Shown one piece after another: positions 18,944 through 28,523 of a stretch of 64,000 bases of DNA. The notes under the pieces were generated by a model. That model was not told the DNA's origin. It was given only the letters and a program-made list of their open reading frames with translations, and searched no databases. Position 1 is the first letter of the stretch. Every line of letters begins with the position of its first letter. Origin of the DNA: Mycolicibacterium hippocampi (GTDB lineage: Bacteria > Actinomycetota > Actinomycetes > Mycobacteriales > Mycobacteriaceae); assembly GCF_010723735.1 (NCBI RefSeq), contig NZ_BLLB01000002.1:3224001-3288000 (forward strand), written 5' to 3'. The position numbers and the translations under genes were made by a program.

Positions 18944-19786
18944 GTGGCTGATCGCTATGGATCCGACATCCTGGCCGACAATCCGCATCGCGCCCGGCGG
19001 CCCCGGTCCACCGAGCAACCGGTGGAGATCGGCATGGTGGTCGAGGACGCGCAGACGGGCTTCGTCGGTGCCGTGGTGCATGTCGAGTACGGCCGAATGC
19101 AACTCGAGGACCGGCACGGCCGTACCAAACCGTTTCCGGTCGGACCCGGATACCTGATCGACGGCAAGCCGGTCATCCTCACCGCTCCCAAAAGGCCGAT
19201 CCCGACGGAGCCGGCCCGCACCGCGTCGGGCTCCGTTGCGGTGGCCGGCGCACGGGCGAAGGTTGCACTGGCCAGCCGCATCTATGTCGAAGGCCGCCAC
19301 GACGCGGAGTTGGTCGAGCAGGTGTGGGGCGAGGATCTGCGGATCGAGGGCGTGGTGGTCGAGTACCTCGGCGGCGTCGACGACCTGGCCGGCATCGTCT
19401 CCGACTTCCGCCCGGGGCCCGGGCGGCGCCTGGGGGTGTTGGTCGACCATCTGGTCGCAGGAAGCAAGGAAGCGCGGATCGCCGACGCCGTCCGCCGCGG
19501 TCCGGGCGGGCCCCACACGCTTGTGGTGGGCCATCCCTTCATCGACATCTGGCAGGCGGTCAAACCGGCCCGGCTGGGGATCGCGGCGTGGCCGACGATC
19601 CCGAAGGGCCAGGACTGGAAGCACGGCATCTGTACGGCGCTGAACTGGCCCCACCGCGACCAGACCGACATCGCCGCGGCCTGGCGGCGGATTCGCGGCC
19701 GGGTGCGGGACTGGACCGACCTGGAGCCGGAGTTGATCGGCCGGGTGGAGGAGCTGATCGACTTCGTGACCCAACCCGCGCAGTGA
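18944..19786 (+). CDS. DUF3097 family protein, Toprim-like
   Basis: 280 residues from GTG 18944 (ADRYGSDILADNPHRARRP); in-frame codons upstream belong to the non-coding region. Actinobacterial DUF3097. The N-terminal half is beta-rich (EIGMVVEDAQTGFVGAVVHVEYGRMQLEDRHG). The second half reads like a Toprim fold: YVEGRHDAELVEQVW supplies the conserved Glu-Gly with an Asp, and LGVLVDHLVAGSKEARI resembles the DxD strand. That would suggest a nuclease or primase-like catalytic site on nucleic acid (inference from pattern). It is followed after 20 nt by rarA and may be co-transcribed with this recombination gene. Confidence 0.85.
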   Translation: MADRYGSDILADNPHRARRPRSTEQPVEIGMVVEDAQTGFVGAVVHVEYGRMQLEDRHGRTKPFPVGPGYLIDGKPVILTAPKRPIPTEPARTASGSVAVAGARAKVALASRIYVEGRHDAELVEQVWGEDLRIEGVVVEYLGGVDDLAGIVSDFRPGPGRRLGVLVDHLVAGSKEARIADAVRRGPGGPHTLVVGHPFIDIWQAVKPARLGIAAWPTIPKGQDWKHGICTALNWPHRDQTDIAAAWRRIRGRVRDWTDLEPELIGRVEELIDFVTQPAQ

Positions 19787-19806
19787 GGCCGTGGTAAGCA
19801 GAAGGC

Positions 19807-21144
19807 GTGTCCGACAGCCTGTTCGATGTGCCCGGCCGGGAGACGGACGGCGGCGCCGCTGACGCAATCGGGGGCGGGGCGTCGTCGCCGCTGGCGGTGC
19901 GGATGCGTCCGGCCTCGCTCGACGAGGTGGTCGGACAGGAGCACCTGCTGAAGCCGAACTCTCCGCTGCGCCGGTTGGTCGAGGGTTCCGGCGCGGCGTC
20001 GGTGATCCTGTACGGCCCCCCGGGGACCGGCAAGACGACGCTGGCCTCGTTGATCTCGCAGGCGACCGGCCGGCGTTTCGAGGCGCTCTCGGCGCTGTCC
20101 GCGGGGGTCAAAGAGGTCCGTGCGGTCATCGAGACGGCCCGGCTCGGCGCCGTCCGGGGTGGCCAGACGGTGCTGTTCATCGACGAGGTGCACCGGTTCT
20201 CCAAGACCCAGCAGGACGCGCTGTTGTCCGCGGTGGAGAACCGGGTGGTGTTGCTCGTCGCCGCCACCACCGAGAACCCGTCGTTCTCCGTGGTGGCTCC
20301 GCTGCTGAGTCGCTCGTTGATTCTGCAGTTGCAGCCGCTGACCGCCGAGGACATCGCCACGGTGATCCGCCGTGCCATCGACGACGAGCGCGGCCTCGGC
20401 GGGCGGGTCCGGGTCGCCGACGACGCGGTCGACCTGCTGGTGCAGCTGTCCGCGGGTGATGCGCGCCGAGCGCTGACCGCGCTGGAGGTCGCCGCTGAAA
20501 CAGGTGACGAGGTGACTGTCGACATCATCGAGCAGTCATTGGACCGGGCGGCGGTGCGCTACGACCGCGACGGCGATCAGCACTACGACGTCGTCAGCGC
20601 GTTCATCAAGTCGATCCGGGGTTCCGACGTCGACGCAGCGCTGCACTATCTGGCGCGCATGCTGGTGGCGGGGGAGGACCCGCGGTTCGTGGCCCGGCGC
20701 CTGGTGATCCTCGCGAGCGAGGACATCGGGATGGCTGATCCGTCGGCGCTGCAGACCGCCGTCGCTGCCGCACACACCGTGCAGTTGATCGGCATGCCGG
20801 AAGCGCAACTGACGCTGGCGCACGCCACTGTGCATTTGGCGACGGCGCCCAAGTCCAACGCCGTGACGACGGCGCTCGGTGCGGCCATGGCCGATATCCG
20901 GGCGGGCAAGGCGGGTCTGGTGCCCGCCCATCTACGCGACGGGCACTACTCGGGCGCCTCGAAGCTCGGCAACGCCATCGGGTACCGGTACTCGCACGAC
21001 GTCCCCGACGGGGTGGTGGCACAGCAGTACCCGCCGGACGAGTTGGTGGGGGTTGACTACTACCGGCCCACCGCGCGTGGCGTCGAGCGGGAGATCTCCA
21101 CCAGGCTGGAGAAGCTGCGCGCCATCATCCGTCGCAGCCGCTGA
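19807..21144 (+). CDS. rarA: Replication-associated recombination AAA+ ATPase RarA (MgsA/WRNIP1 family)
   Basis: 445 residues. Clamp-loader-like AAA+ protein acting at stalled replication forks. Visible are the N-terminal SLFDVPGR segment, the Walker A loop [12 protein letters not shown] near residue 76, Walker [10 protein letters not shown] near 124, a sensor 1 motif ATTENPSF, and the C-terminal tetramerisation domain ([19 protein letters not shown]). GTG 19807 is the start. Homologous to Rv2559c, in the same alaS-side neighbourhood as in M. tuberculosis. A 14-bp hairpin follows at 21191-21235. Confidence 0.95.
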   Translation: MSDSLFDVPGRETDGGAADAIGGGASSPLAVRMRPASLDEVVGQEHLLKPNSPLRRLVEGSGAASVILYGPPGTGKTTLASLISQATGRRFEALSALSAGVKEVRAVIETARLGAVRGGQTVLFIDEVHRFSKTQQDALLSAVENRVVLLVAATTENPSFSVVAPLLSRSLILQLQPLTAEDIATVIRRAIDDERGLGGRVRVADDAVDLLVQLSAGDARRALTALEVAAETGDEVTVDIIEQSLDRAAVRYDRDGDQHYDVVSAFIKSIRGSDVDAALHYLARMLVAGEDPRFVARRLVILASEDIGMADPSALQTAVAAAHTVQLIGMPEAQLTLAHATVHLATAPKSNAVTTALGAAMADIRAGKAGLVPAHLRDGHYSGASKLGNAIGYRYSHDVPDGVVAQQYPPDELVGVDYYRPTARGVEREISTRLEKLRAIIRRSR

Positions 21145-21190
21145 CCGCAGAATTCAGGCAGGGACTCGCGGGCTCCGCAGAGATCGAAAC

Positions 21191-21235
21191 CCGACTTTTG
21201 CAGGCGCGCACCCGCACTTTCCCTGCAAAAGTCGG
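21191..21235. terminator. 14-bp stem-loop after rarA
   Basis: Perfect inverted repeat CCGACTTTTGCAGG / CCTGCAAAAGTCGG (21191-21204 and 21222-21235), loop 17 nt. It lies between rarA and the promoter of the next gene, so it probably terminates rarA transcription. The A/T tract inside the stem is unusual for a plain terminator; it may be an intergenic palindromic repeat. Confidence 0.7.
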
Positions 21236-21254
21236 CTCTGGACGGATCGACCCC

Positions 21255-21283
21255 TTGACGCGCGATGGCGGCTGACCTACTTT
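21255..21283 (+). promoter_or_regulatory. Consensus-like SigA promoter of the ArsR gene
   Basis: TTGACG at 21255-21260, exactly 17 bp, then TACTTT at 21278-21283. This predicts transcription starting near 21290, inside the operator that follows. One of the best-formed promoters in the window. Confidence 0.75.
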
Positions 21284-21284
21284 G

Positions 21285-21308
21285 TTGATCAATCTATTGG
21301 TTGATCAA
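21285..21308. promoter_or_regulatory. Tandem palindromic operator for the ArsR-type regulator
   Basis: Two identical 8-bp palindromes TTGATCAA at 21285-21292 and 21301-21308, 16 bp apart (about one and a half turns), directly behind the -10 box and ending 2 nt before the AGGAGG at 21311. The arrangement is a classical autoregulatory operator blocking initiation. Confidence 0.7.
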
Positions 21309-21323
21309 ATAGGAGGTTGATTA

Positions 21324-21689
21324 TTGGCGAGTGATGGAAACGCCGAGGTCCGGCTCGATCGGGCCTTCACGGCGCTCGCAGATCCCGTTCGCCGCGCGAT
21401 GGTCGCGCGGCTGTCGCGAGGGCCTGCGACGGTCAACGAGCTGGCCGCGCCGTTTTCCATCACCAAGCAGGCGGTGTCCAAGCACATCCAGGTGCTCGAG
21501 CACGCGGGTCTGGTCACCCGGTCCAGAGACGCCCAGCGTCGACCGGTTCATCTCGAGGCAGCTGCCCTCGAGGAGCTGACCTCGTGGATCGACCGCTACC
21601 GACTGGACGCCGAACGCAACTACCGCCGGCTGGACGCGCTGCTCGCGCAGCTTCCGCCGGAGACCGACATGAAAGGGAAGGCACGATGA
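21324..21689 (+). CDS. ArsR-family winged-helix regulator
   Basis: 121 residues, TTG start 21324 with AGGAGG 7 nt upstream. Typical ArsR winged helix (RAFTALADPVRRAMVARLSRGPATVNELA; recognition helix SITKQAVSKHIQVLEHAGLV). There are no metal-binding Cys pairs, so this is the non-metal subgroup often paired with an SRPBCC/AHSA1 protein. It overlaps the next gene by ATGA, so the two form one operon. It very likely represses its own promoter through the two TTGATCAA sites just upstream. Confidence 0.93.
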   Translation: MASDGNAEVRLDRAFTALADPVRRAMVARLSRGPATVNELAAPFSITKQAVSKHIQVLEHAGLVTRSRDAQRRPVHLEAAALEELTSWIDRYRLDAERNYRRLDALLAQLPPETDMKGKAR

Positions 21690-22159
21690 CAAACGCACTC
21701 GACCTGGTGGCACCGGTGGACACCCTGGCCATGGAGTTCACCCGGGACTTCGACGCGCCCGTGGCCGCGCTGTTCCGTGCCCACGCCGAACCGGAGCTGG
21801 TGAAGCGCTGGCTCGGTCCGCACGGTCTGGAGATGAACATCACGGAGTGGGACTTCAGAAGCCACGGCGGCTACCGCTACTCCCACGCAGACGAAAACGG
21901 CGAGTACGCCTTCAACGGCACGTTTCACACCGTGCGCGCGAACGAATTCATCTTGCAGACCTTCGAATTCGACGGCGCGCCCGACATGGTCAACATCGAG
22001 TACCTGTGGTTCGAGGACCTCGGCGGCGGGCGTTCCCGGCTGCGCGGTCGCTCGATCTGCCCCAACGTCGAAGCCCGCGACGCGTTGCTGTCATCCGGCA
22101 TGGAGGGTGGCATGACCGACGGATACGAGAAACTCGACCGGTTGCTGGCAGACCTCTGA
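21686..22159 (+). CDS. SRPBCC/AHSA1 (START-like) domain protein
   Basis: 157 residues with the AHSA1-type hydrophobic cavity fold: FTRDFDAPVAALFRAHAEPELVKRWLGP at the N-terminus and a long C-terminal helix (GMTDGYEKLDRLLADL). Co-translated with the ArsR regulator (ATGA overlap). Such pairs are common in actinobacteria. The protein may bind a small hydrophobic ligand that the regulator's circuit responds to, but no ligand can be named. Convergent with the small membrane gene beyond a shared hairpin. Confidence 0.9.
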   Translation: MTNALDLVAPVDTLAMEFTRDFDAPVAALFRAHAEPELVKRWLGPHGLEMNITEWDFRSHGGYRYSHADENGEYAFNGTFHTVRANEFILQTFEFDGAPDMVNIEYLWFEDLGGGRSRLRGRSICPNVEARDALLSSGMEGGMTDGYEKLDRLLADL

Positions 22160-22167
22160 CGTACAAA

Positions 22168-22203
22168 GTGATCCCGGCCGGTCGGGGCTCCAGCCGGGAT
22201 CAC
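22168..22203. terminator. Bidirectional stem-loop between convergent genes
   Basis: Perfect 11-bp inverted repeat GTGATCCCGGC / GCCGGGATCAC (22168-22178, 22193-22203), loop 14 nt, placed between the SRPBCC stop and the stop of the minus-strand membrane protein gene. Confidence 0.75.
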
Positions 22204-22222
22204 GTGGGGGTGCTCGGTGACG

Positions 22223-22531
22223 TCAGCGGGGAATGCCGGAACGTCGACCGCCGCCGACGCCGCTGCTACGGCGACCCATGAGTGCGGCCACCAGCGCCAC
22301 ACCGATCACGGCGACGACGACCTGGACGAACAGTTCGAGCCAGTCCACGCCGCTGGTTGCCGTGGGGATGCCGAGTGCTCCGGCCAGTGCGGTGCCGATC
22401 AGCGCCGAGACGATACCGACCGCGATCGTCAGCAGGATGCCGATCTTCTGCTTGCCCGGGAGCACCAGTCGGGCGAGAGCACCGACAACTGCGCCGATCA
22501 AGATTGCGGTGATGATGCCGGTGACGGTCAT
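22223..22531 (-). CDS. GlsB/YeaQ/YmgE-type (transglycosylase-associated) small membrane protein
   Basis: 102 residues with three predicted membrane segments: VTGIITAILIGAVVGALARL, IGILLTIAVGIVSALIGTAL and LELFVQVVVAVIGVALVAAL. The tail is short and basic (MGRRSSGVGGG). The family is Gly-rich, general-stress-associated and of unknown biochemical role. ATG 22531 is fixed by GGAGGA just upstream. A much longer open frame continues upstream antisense to alaS, but only this last part has coding character. Confidence 0.88.
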   Translation of the reverse strand: MTVTGIITAILIGAVVGALARLVLPGKQKIGILLTIAVGIVSALIGTALAGALGIPTATSGVDWLELFVQVVVAVIGVALVAALMGRRSSGVGGGRRSGIPR

Positions 22532-22628
22532 GTTCTCCTCCGAGGGTTCGATTGCGGCAGAAGTACCCTCGCCGGATCGGCGATAAACGCGCGCGTCAAT
22601 CAGTGGATCGGCTCGTAGGCTGAAACCG

Positions 22629-23045
22629 ATGAAAACCGAAGTGCTCGACATCGACACCACCGACCGCCGCATCGTCGATCTGACCGCCGCGGTGCAGACG
22701 TTCTGCGCATCCCAGGACCAGGGCTCCGGCGGATTGTGCAACGTGTTCGTCCCGCACGCGACAGCGGGCCTGGCGATCATCGAGACGGGCGCCGGCTCCG
22801 ACGACGATCTCATCGACGCGCTGCATCGGCTGCTGCCCCGTGACGACCGGTATCGGCATGCACACGGGTCCCCGGGGCACGGCGCCGACCACGTGCTCCC
22901 CGGCCTGGTGTCTCCGTCGGTGACGGTGCCGGTGGCCGACGGAGAGCCGTTGCTGGGCACCTGGCAGAGCATCGTGCTGGTGGATCTGAACTCCGACAAC
23001 CCGCGTCGCTCAGTGCGGCTGAGCTTCGTCAAGGCTGCTTCCTGA
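22629..23045 (+). CDS. YjbQ/UPF0047 family protein
   Basis: 138 residues. UPF0047/YjbQ beta-barrel proteins share HATAGLAIIE and the GHGADHVLPGLVSPSVTVPV block, both seen here; the conserved His residues form a metal-like site. Members show weak thiamine-phosphate synthase activity, but the biological role is unclear. Homologous to Rv2556c, which also lies next to alaS in M. tuberculosis, so this is conserved synteny. Confidence 0.9.
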   Translation: MKTEVLDIDTTDRRIVDLTAAVQTFCASQDQGSGGLCNVFVPHATAGLAIIETGAGSDDDLIDALHRLLPRDDRYRHAHGSPGHGADHVLPGLVSPSVTVPVADGEPLLGTWQSIVLVDLNSDNPRRSVRLSFVKAAS

Positions 23046-23146
23046 AGGCGTAGCCGGGGCGACCGGTACTGTGGGGCGTCGAGTATTCGCAGGTGACGGC
23101 CAATCAGCTGGTCGGCTCCACTGACTAGGACTGAGGACAGCAGCAC

Positions 23147-25840
23147 GTGCAGACACACGAGATCAGGAAGCGGTTCCTTGATCATTTCGTGAAGGCGGGC
23201 CATACCGAAGTGCCCAGCGCTTCGGTGATCCTCGACGATCCCAACCTGTTGTTCGTCAATGCCGGCATGGTCCAGTTCGTCCCGTTTTTCCTCGGCCAGC
23301 GCACGCCGCCGTGGGACCGTGCGACCAGCGTGCAGAAGTGCATCCGCACCCCGGACATCGACGAGGTGGGCATCACCACCCGGCACAACACCTTCTTCCA
23401 GATGGCGGGCAACTTCTCGTTCGGCGACTACTTCAAGGCCGGCGCCATCGAGTTGGCGTGGACGTTGTTGACCAACCCGGTGGATCAGGGTGGCTACGGC
23501 TTCGACCCCGAACGGCTCTGGGCGACCGTCTATCTGGACGATGACGAGGCGGCTGCGCTGTGGCAGGACATCGCCGGGTTGCCGCCGGCCCGGATCCAGC
23601 GCCGGGGGATGGCCGACAACTACTGGTCGATGGGGATCCCCGGACCGTGCGGTCCGTCGTCGGAGATCTACTACGACCGCGGGCCTGAGTACGGAATCGA
23701 GGGTGGTCCGGAGGCCAACGAGGACCGCTACATCGAGATCTGGAACCTCGTGTTCATGCAGAACGAACGGGGCGAGGGCACCTCCAAGGACAACTTCGAG
23801 ATCCTCGGCCCGCTGCCGCGCAAGAACATCGACACCGGGATGGGCATCGAGCGGGTTGCCTGTCTGCTCCAGGGTGTGGACAACGTCTACGAGACCGATC
23901 TGCTCCGCCCGGCCATCGATCTGATGGCTGACCGCGCGCCCCGGGGATACAGCCAGGGCAACCACGGTGACGACGTGCGCTACCGGATCATCGCCGACCA
24001 CAGCCGCACCGCCGCGATCATCATCAGCGACGGCGTCAGCCCCGGCAACGAGGGCCGTGGTTACGTGCTGCGCCGGTTGTTGCGGCGCATCATCCGCGCC
24101 GCGAAACTCCTCGGTGTCGACGATCCCGTGATGGCCGACCTGATGACGGTGGTACGCGACGCGATGGGTCCGGCGTATCCGGAACTGGTCAGCGACTTCG
24201 ACCGCGTCCAGCGCATCGCAGTGGCCGAGGAAACCGCCTTCAACCGCACGCTGGCCTCGGGCTCGCGGCTGTTCGACGACGCCGCGCGGGCCACGAAGGC
24301 TTCGGGTACCGACGTGCTGTCGGGCACCGACGCGTTCACCCTGCACGACACCTACGGCTTCCCGATCGAACTGACCCTGGAGATGGCGGCCGAGGCCGAT
24401 CTGCGGGTCGACGAGGAGGGCTTCCGCGGCCTGATGGCCGAGCAACGCCGCCGGGCCAAGGCAGACGCCGCAGCGCGCAAGCAGGCGCACGCCGATTTGT
24501 CGGCCTACCGCGACCTGGTTGACGCCGGCCCCACGCAGTTCACCGGCTTCGACGAATTATCCACCGAAGCAAGGATTCTCGGGATATTCGTCGATGGCAA
24601 GCGGGTGCCGGTGGTGGCGCACGAGCCAGGCACCTCGGAGTCGCGGGTCGAGTTCGTTCTCGATCGCACGCCGTTCTACGCCGAATCGGGCGGCCAGATC
24701 GCCGATGAGGGCAGCATCGGCGGGACCGGCGCCTCGGAGACGGCGCGCGCAGCCGTCACCGACGTCCAGAAGATCGCCAAAACGCTGTGGGCGCATCGCG
24801 TCACCGTTGAGTCCGGCGAGTTCGTCGAGGGTGACACCATCGTTGCCGCCGTTGATCCCCGCTGGCGTCATGGGGCGACCCAAGGGCACTCCGGGACGCA
24901 CATGGTGCACGCTGCCCTGCGACAGGTGCTGGGCCCCAACGCCGTCCAGGCCGGCTCCTTGAATCGTCCCGGCTATCTGCGTTTCGACTTCAACTGGCAG
25001 GGTGCGCTGACCGAACAGCAGCGCACCCAGATAGAAGAGGTCACCAACGAGGCCGTCGAGGCCGACTTCGAGGTGCACAGCTTCATCACCGATCTGGAGC
25101 GGGCCAAGGCAATGGGTGCGATGGCACTGTTCGGTGAGGCCTATCCCGACGAGGTCCGGGTCGTCGAGATCGGCGGGCCGTTCTCGTTGGAACTGTGCGG
25201 CGGAACCCATGTCCGCAACTCCGCGCAGATCGGGCCGGTCACGATCCTCGGCGAGTCGTCGGTCGGGTCCGGTGTCCGGCGCGTCGAGGCCTACGTCGGT
25301 CTCGATTCGTTCCGCCATCTGGCCAAGGAGCGCGCGCTGATGGCGGGTCTGGCGTCGACGTTGAAGGTGCCCTCGGACGAGGTGCCTGGTCGGGTCGCCA
25401 ACCTGGTGGAGCGGTTGCGCGCCGCGGAGAAGGAACTCGACCGGCTGCGGATGGCCAACGCGCGCGCCGCGGCGGCGAATGCGGCCGCCGGCGCCGAGGA
25501 GATCGGTAAGGTCCGGGTCGTGGCGCAGCGGATGGCCGGCGGGATGTCGGCGGGTGACCTGCGTTCACTCGTCGGTGACGTCCGCGGCAAGCTCGGAAGC
25601 GGTCCGGCGGTGGTTGCGCTGCTGGCTGAGGGTGACGACGACGCCGTGCCGTACGTGGTGGCGGTCAATCCCGCGGCGCAGGATCTCGGACTACGGGCCG
25701 ACGACCTCGTCAAACAGCTGGGTGCAGCGGTCAACGGACGCGGCGGGGGCAAAGCAGATCTCGCGCAGGGATCCGGTAAGGGGGCAGCGGGTATCGACGC
25801 GGCCCTGGCGGCGGTACGTGCAGAGATCGCCCGGAGATAG
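23147..25840 (+). CDS. alaS: Alanyl-tRNA synthetase
   Basis: 897 residues, GTG start 23147 ([13 protein letters not shown]). Charges tRNA-Ala and edits Ser/Gly mischarges. Domain order: class II catalytic core (about 1-250; motif 2 region [19 protein letters not shown]), tRNA-recognition helical domain, editing domain with Zn ligands [11 protein letters not shown] and CGGTHVRN, then the C-Ala domain with the coiled-coil [17 protein letters not shown]. Full length. It heads the alaS-ruvX-mltG-aroE run; ruvX begins 5 nt after the stop. Confidence 0.98.
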   Translation: MQTHEIRKRFLDHFVKAGHTEVPSASVILDDPNLLFVNAGMVQFVPFFLGQRTPPWDRATSVQKCIRTPDIDEVGITTRHNTFFQMAGNFSFGDYFKAGAIELAWTLLTNPVDQGGYGFDPERLWATVYLDDDEAAALWQDIAGLPPARIQRRGMADNYWSMGIPGPCGPSSEIYYDRGPEYGIEGGPEANEDRYIEIWNLVFMQNERGEGTSKDNFEILGPLPRKNIDTGMGIERVACLLQGVDNVYETDLLRPAIDLMADRAPRGYSQGNHGDDVRYRIIADHSRTAAIIISDGVSPGNEGRGYVLRRLLRRIIRAAKLLGVDDPVMADLMTVVRDAMGPAYPELVSDFDRVQRIAVAEETAFNRTLASGSRLFDDAARATKASGTDVLSGTDAFTLHDTYGFPIELTLEMAAEADLRVDEEGFRGLMAEQRRRAKADAAARKQAHADLSAYRDLVDAGPTQFTGFDELSTEARILGIFVDGKRVPVVAHEPGTSESRVEFVLDRTPFYAESGGQIADEGSIGGTGASETARAAVTDVQKIAKTLWAHRVTVESGEFVEGDTIVAAVDPRWRHGATQGHSGTHMVHAALRQVLGPNAVQAGSLNRPGYLRFDFNWQGALTEQQRTQIEEVTNEAVEADFEVHSFITDLERAKAMGAMALFGEAYPDEVRVVEIGGPFSLELCGGTHVRNSAQIGPVTILGESSVGSGVRRVEAYVGLDSFRHLAKERALMAGLASTLKVPSDEVPGRVANLVERLRAAEKELDRLRMANARAAAANAAAGAEEIGKVRVVAQRMAGGMSAGDLRSLVGDVRGKLGSGPAVVALLAEGDDDAVPYVVAVNPAAQDLGLRADDLVKQLGAAVNGRGGGKADLAQGSGKGAAGIDAALAAVRAEIARR

Positions 25841-25844
25841 CCTG

Positions 25845-26381
25845 GTGGATCACCCCGACGACCCCGAACACCAGGACCGTCTGCCGGACCGGCCGGGGGA
25901 CCCGAACTCGTCCCCGGATCCGGGGCGCGGCCGGCGCATCGGTATCGACGTCGGCAGCGTCCGCATCGGGGTGGCGGTCAGCGACCCCGACGCCATCCTG
26001 GCGACCCCGGTGGAGACGATCGCCCGGGACCGTCGCTCAGGCAAGCACCTGCGACGGCTGAGACGGCTGGTCGACGACCATCAGGCGGTGGAGGTGGTCG
26101 TGGGTCTGCCGCGCACGCTGGCCGACCGTGCCGGCTCGTCGGCACGAGACGCCGTCGAGCTCGCTGATCGGCTGGCCGACCAGATCTCGCCGGTTCCGGT
26201 GCGGCTGGCCGACGAGCGCTTCACCACGGTGACTGCGCAACGCTCGTTGCGGGAGGCCGGGGTGCGCGCCAAGGGGCAACGATCGATGATCGATCAGGTT
26301 GCGGCGGTGGGGATTCTGCAGAACTGGTTGGACCAGCGGCGGGCGGCGCTGACCGCACACGGAGAGGTCGGGGATGGTTGA
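25845..26381 (+). CDS. ruvX: Putative Holliday junction resolvase / pre-16S rRNA nuclease YqgF
   Basis: 178 residues. RNase H-fold YqgF protein: [15 protein letters not shown] supplies the first catalytic Asp, [13 protein letters not shown] the second strand, [11 protein letters not shown] the Glu, and [11 protein letters not shown] the last Asp. YqgF members mature 16S rRNA; the Holliday junction role is disputed. GTG 25845 is chosen. An N-terminal acidic/proline extension of about 30 residues (DHPDDPEHQ onward) precedes the fold. It overlaps mltG by 8 nt. Confidence 0.93.
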   Translation: MDHPDDPEHQDRLPDRPGDPNSSPDPGRGRRIGIDVGSVRIGVAVSDPDAILATPVETIARDRRSGKHLRRLRRLVDDHQAVEVVVGLPRTLADRAGSSARDAVELADRLADQISPVPVRLADERFTTVTAQRSLREAGVRAKGQRSMIDQVAAVGILQNWLDQRRAALTAHGEVGDG

Positions 26382-27621
26382 CGATTGGCCAAGCGAACGT
26401 GCCGAGCCCGTCGCGGTGGGCCCGCCGCGGCGTCGGCGCACCCGCCGGGACCGCATGCAGGAAGCCCGGACGCTGCGCAGACGGCGGGTCGGTGCGGCGG
26501 CGGCGCTGGTGATGCTCGTGGTGGTGGTGGTCGTCGCGGTGTTCCTCGGATCCAGGATGTGGAACTCGCTGTTCGGCGGCTCGAGCGGCGACTACGCCGG
26601 TGACGGCGTCAACGACGTGGTGATCCAGGTGAACGAGGGTGACTCGACCACCGCGATCGGCAACACGTTGCAGGAGCAGAACGTCGTGGCGACGTCCGAG
26701 GCGTTTGTCAGCGCGGCGTCGGGCAATGACGCCATCTCGGCCATCCAGCCGGGTTTCTACAAGGTCCGCACCGAGATCCCGGCGGCCAGTGCCGTCGACC
26801 GCCTCGCCGATCCGGCGAACCGGGTCGGCAGGCTGGTCATCCCGGAAGGCCGCCAGCTCGACGACATCCGCGACGTCGGGACCGACGCGGTCACCGACGG
26901 CATTCTCACCTTGATCTCCGATGCCTCGTGCGTGGATCTCGACGGTGACCGAACCTGCGTATCGGCCGACGACCTGCGGAACGTCGCCGGTACCGCGGCA
27001 CCGTCCGCGCTTGCGGTGCCCGGATGGGCGATGAGCACGGTCGACGCCCTGGGTTCCGATCACCGGCGGCTCGAGGGGCTGATCGCTCCCGGCACCTGGA
27101 ACATCGACCCGTCGGCCGAGCCGCAGGACATCATGGCCACGCTGATCGCCGCCAGCGCGGGGCAGTACGAACAGAGCGGGTTGCTCGATACCGCGGCCAC
27201 GCTGAACATCTCGCCGTACGAGGTGCTCACGGTCGCGTCGCTGGTGCAGCGCGAGGCCCTGCCGCAGGACTTCTCAAAGGTGGCCCGGGTGATCTACAAC
27301 CGGCTTGCCGAACAGCGCACGTTGGAGTTCGACTCGACGGTGAACTACCCGCTGGACCGCGTCGAGGTGGCGACCACCGACGGGGACCGCGGACGTGCGA
27401 CCCCGTGGAACACCTATGTCCGGCCGGGACTTCCGATCACCCCGATCTGCTCACCGGGTCTGCCCGCCCTCGTTGCCGCCGAGCAGCCCGAACCGGGGGA
27501 CTGGTTGTACTTCGTGACGGTCGACATGCAGGGCACGACGTTGTTCACCCGCGAGTACGAGCAGCATCTGGCCAACATCGAAGTGGCGATCAGCAACGGC
27601 GTCCTCGACTCGGCGCGATGA
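26374..27621 (+). CDS. mltG: Endolytic murein transglycosylase MltG
   Basis: 415 residues. A basic cytosolic N-terminus (RRRRTRRDR) is followed by one membrane helix (about residues 40-59, [20 protein letters not shown]), then a periplasmic LysM-like region and the YceG catalytic domain. The catalytic Glu lies in [23 protein letters not shown], and the family's [19 protein letters not shown] block is present. It cleaves nascent glycan strands, limiting peptidoglycan chain length. Homologous to Rv2553c. The stop lies within a short 17-nt direct repeat. Confidence 0.95.
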   Translation: MVDDWPSERAEPVAVGPPRRRRTRRDRMQEARTLRRRRVGAAAALVMLVVVVVVAVFLGSRMWNSLFGGSSGDYAGDGVNDVVIQVNEGDSTTAIGNTLQEQNVVATSEAFVSAASGNDAISAIQPGFYKVRTEIPAASAVDRLADPANRVGRLVIPEGRQLDDIRDVGTDAVTDGILTLISDASCVDLDGDRTCVSADDLRNVAGTAAPSALAVPGWAMSTVDALGSDHRRLEGLIAPGTWNIDPSAEPQDIMATLIAASAGQYEQSGLLDTAATLNISPYEVLTVASLVQREALPQDFSKVARVIYNRLAEQRTLEFDSTVNYPLDRVEVATTDGDRGRATPWNTYVRPGLPITPICSPGLPALVAAEQPEPGDWLYFVTVDMQGTTLFTREYEQHLANIEVAISNGVLDSAR

Positions 27622-27661
27622 GCAGACAGCGGCGATGAGCGCTTGCGCGATGAGCAGACAG
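27613..27661. repeat. 17-nt direct repeat between mltG and aroE
   Basis: GCGCGATGAGCAGACAG occurs at 27613-27629 (spanning the mltG stop) and 27645-27661, with a third partial GCGATGAGC at 27632-27640. It fills the mltG-aroE gap and obscures the aroE ribosome-binding site. Confidence 0.85.
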
Positions 27662-27666
27662 GACCA

Positions 27667-28476
27667 GTGAGCGCACGGCGGGCTGCCGTGCTCGGTTCCC
27701 CGATTGCGCATTCGCGTTCCCCGTTGCTGCATCTGGCGGCGTACCGGGCGCTGGGCCTGGACGGCTGGACCTACGACCGCATCGAGTGCACCGGTGAGCA
27801 ACTGCCCGGCGTGGTGGGCGGATTCGGTCCGGAATGGGTCGGGGTGTCGGTGACGATGCCGGGCAAGTTCGCCGCGCTGCGGTTCGCCGACGACGCCACC
27901 GCCCGCGCGAGGATGGTCGGGTCGGCCAACACCCTGGTGCGCGCACCGGCGGGCTGGCACGCCGACAACACCGACGTCGACGGGGTGGTGGGCGCGCTGG
28001 CCGGCGTGCCCTCGTCCGACCGCGCGATGGTGGTGGGTTCCGGCGGCACCGCACCCGCGGTGATCGTCGGCCTCGTCGAGCTCGGCGCGCGACACATCAC
28101 GGTGGCCGCACGCAACGCCGGGAAGGCGGCCCCGCTGGTCGAACTCGCGATCCGCTGCGGCGTTCGGGCGCACTGGTGTGATGTCGGCGACGCGCAGTTG
28201 GCGGACATCGTCGCCGGCGTGGACGTCGTGGTGAACACCGTCCCGGCCGACGCGGCGGCGCACTATGCCGCGGCGCTGTCGCGGACCCCGGTGTTGCTCG
28301 ACGCGATCTACGACCCGTGGCCGACCCCGCTGGCCGTGGCGGTCCGGGCGGCCGGCGGCCAGGTGATCAGCGGACTGCAGATGCTGCTGCATCAGGCGTT
28401 CACCCAGGTTGAGCAATTCACCGGGCTACCCGCGCCCAAGGAGGCGATGCGGGCTGCGCTCGATGCCGCGACCTGA
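27667..28476 (+). CDS. aroE: Shikimate 5-dehydrogenase
   Basis: Reduces 3-dehydroshikimate to shikimate with NADPH. GTG 27667 gives AARRAAVLGSPIAHSRSPLLH-type family starts; a TTG at 27643 would add 8 residues encoded by repeat sequence. The substrate site is GSPIAHSRSP, with catalytic Lys in SVTMPGKFAAL and Asp in DNTDVDGV. The cofactor loop is VVGSGGTAPAVIVGL. About 269 residues, normal. First of the aroE, (A24 peptidase), aroC, aroK, aroB shikimate cluster. Confidence 0.94.
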   Translation: MSARRAAVLGSPIAHSRSPLLHLAAYRALGLDGWTYDRIECTGEQLPGVVGGFGPEWVGVSVTMPGKFAALRFADDATARARMVGSANTLVRAPAGWHADNTDVDGVVGALAGVPSSDRAMVVGSGGTAPAVIVGLVELGARHITVAARNAGKAAPLVELAIRCGVRAHWCDVGDAQLADIVAGVDVVVNTVPADAAAHYAAALSRTPVLLDAIYDPWPTPLAVAVRAAGGQVISGLQMLLHQAFTQVEQFTGLPAPKEAMRAALDAAT

Positions 28477-28523
28477 GCCTTTTGGTGCATCTGACCGTCC
28501 GGCGGCGGTCCTAGCCTGGACAG

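Noticed and set aside
22532..24490. Upstream extension of the GlsB-like frame to 755 residues
   Set aside because: This part is antisense to alaS, arginine/valine-rich shadow sequence. Only the last 102 codons have a ribosome-binding site and membrane-protein character.
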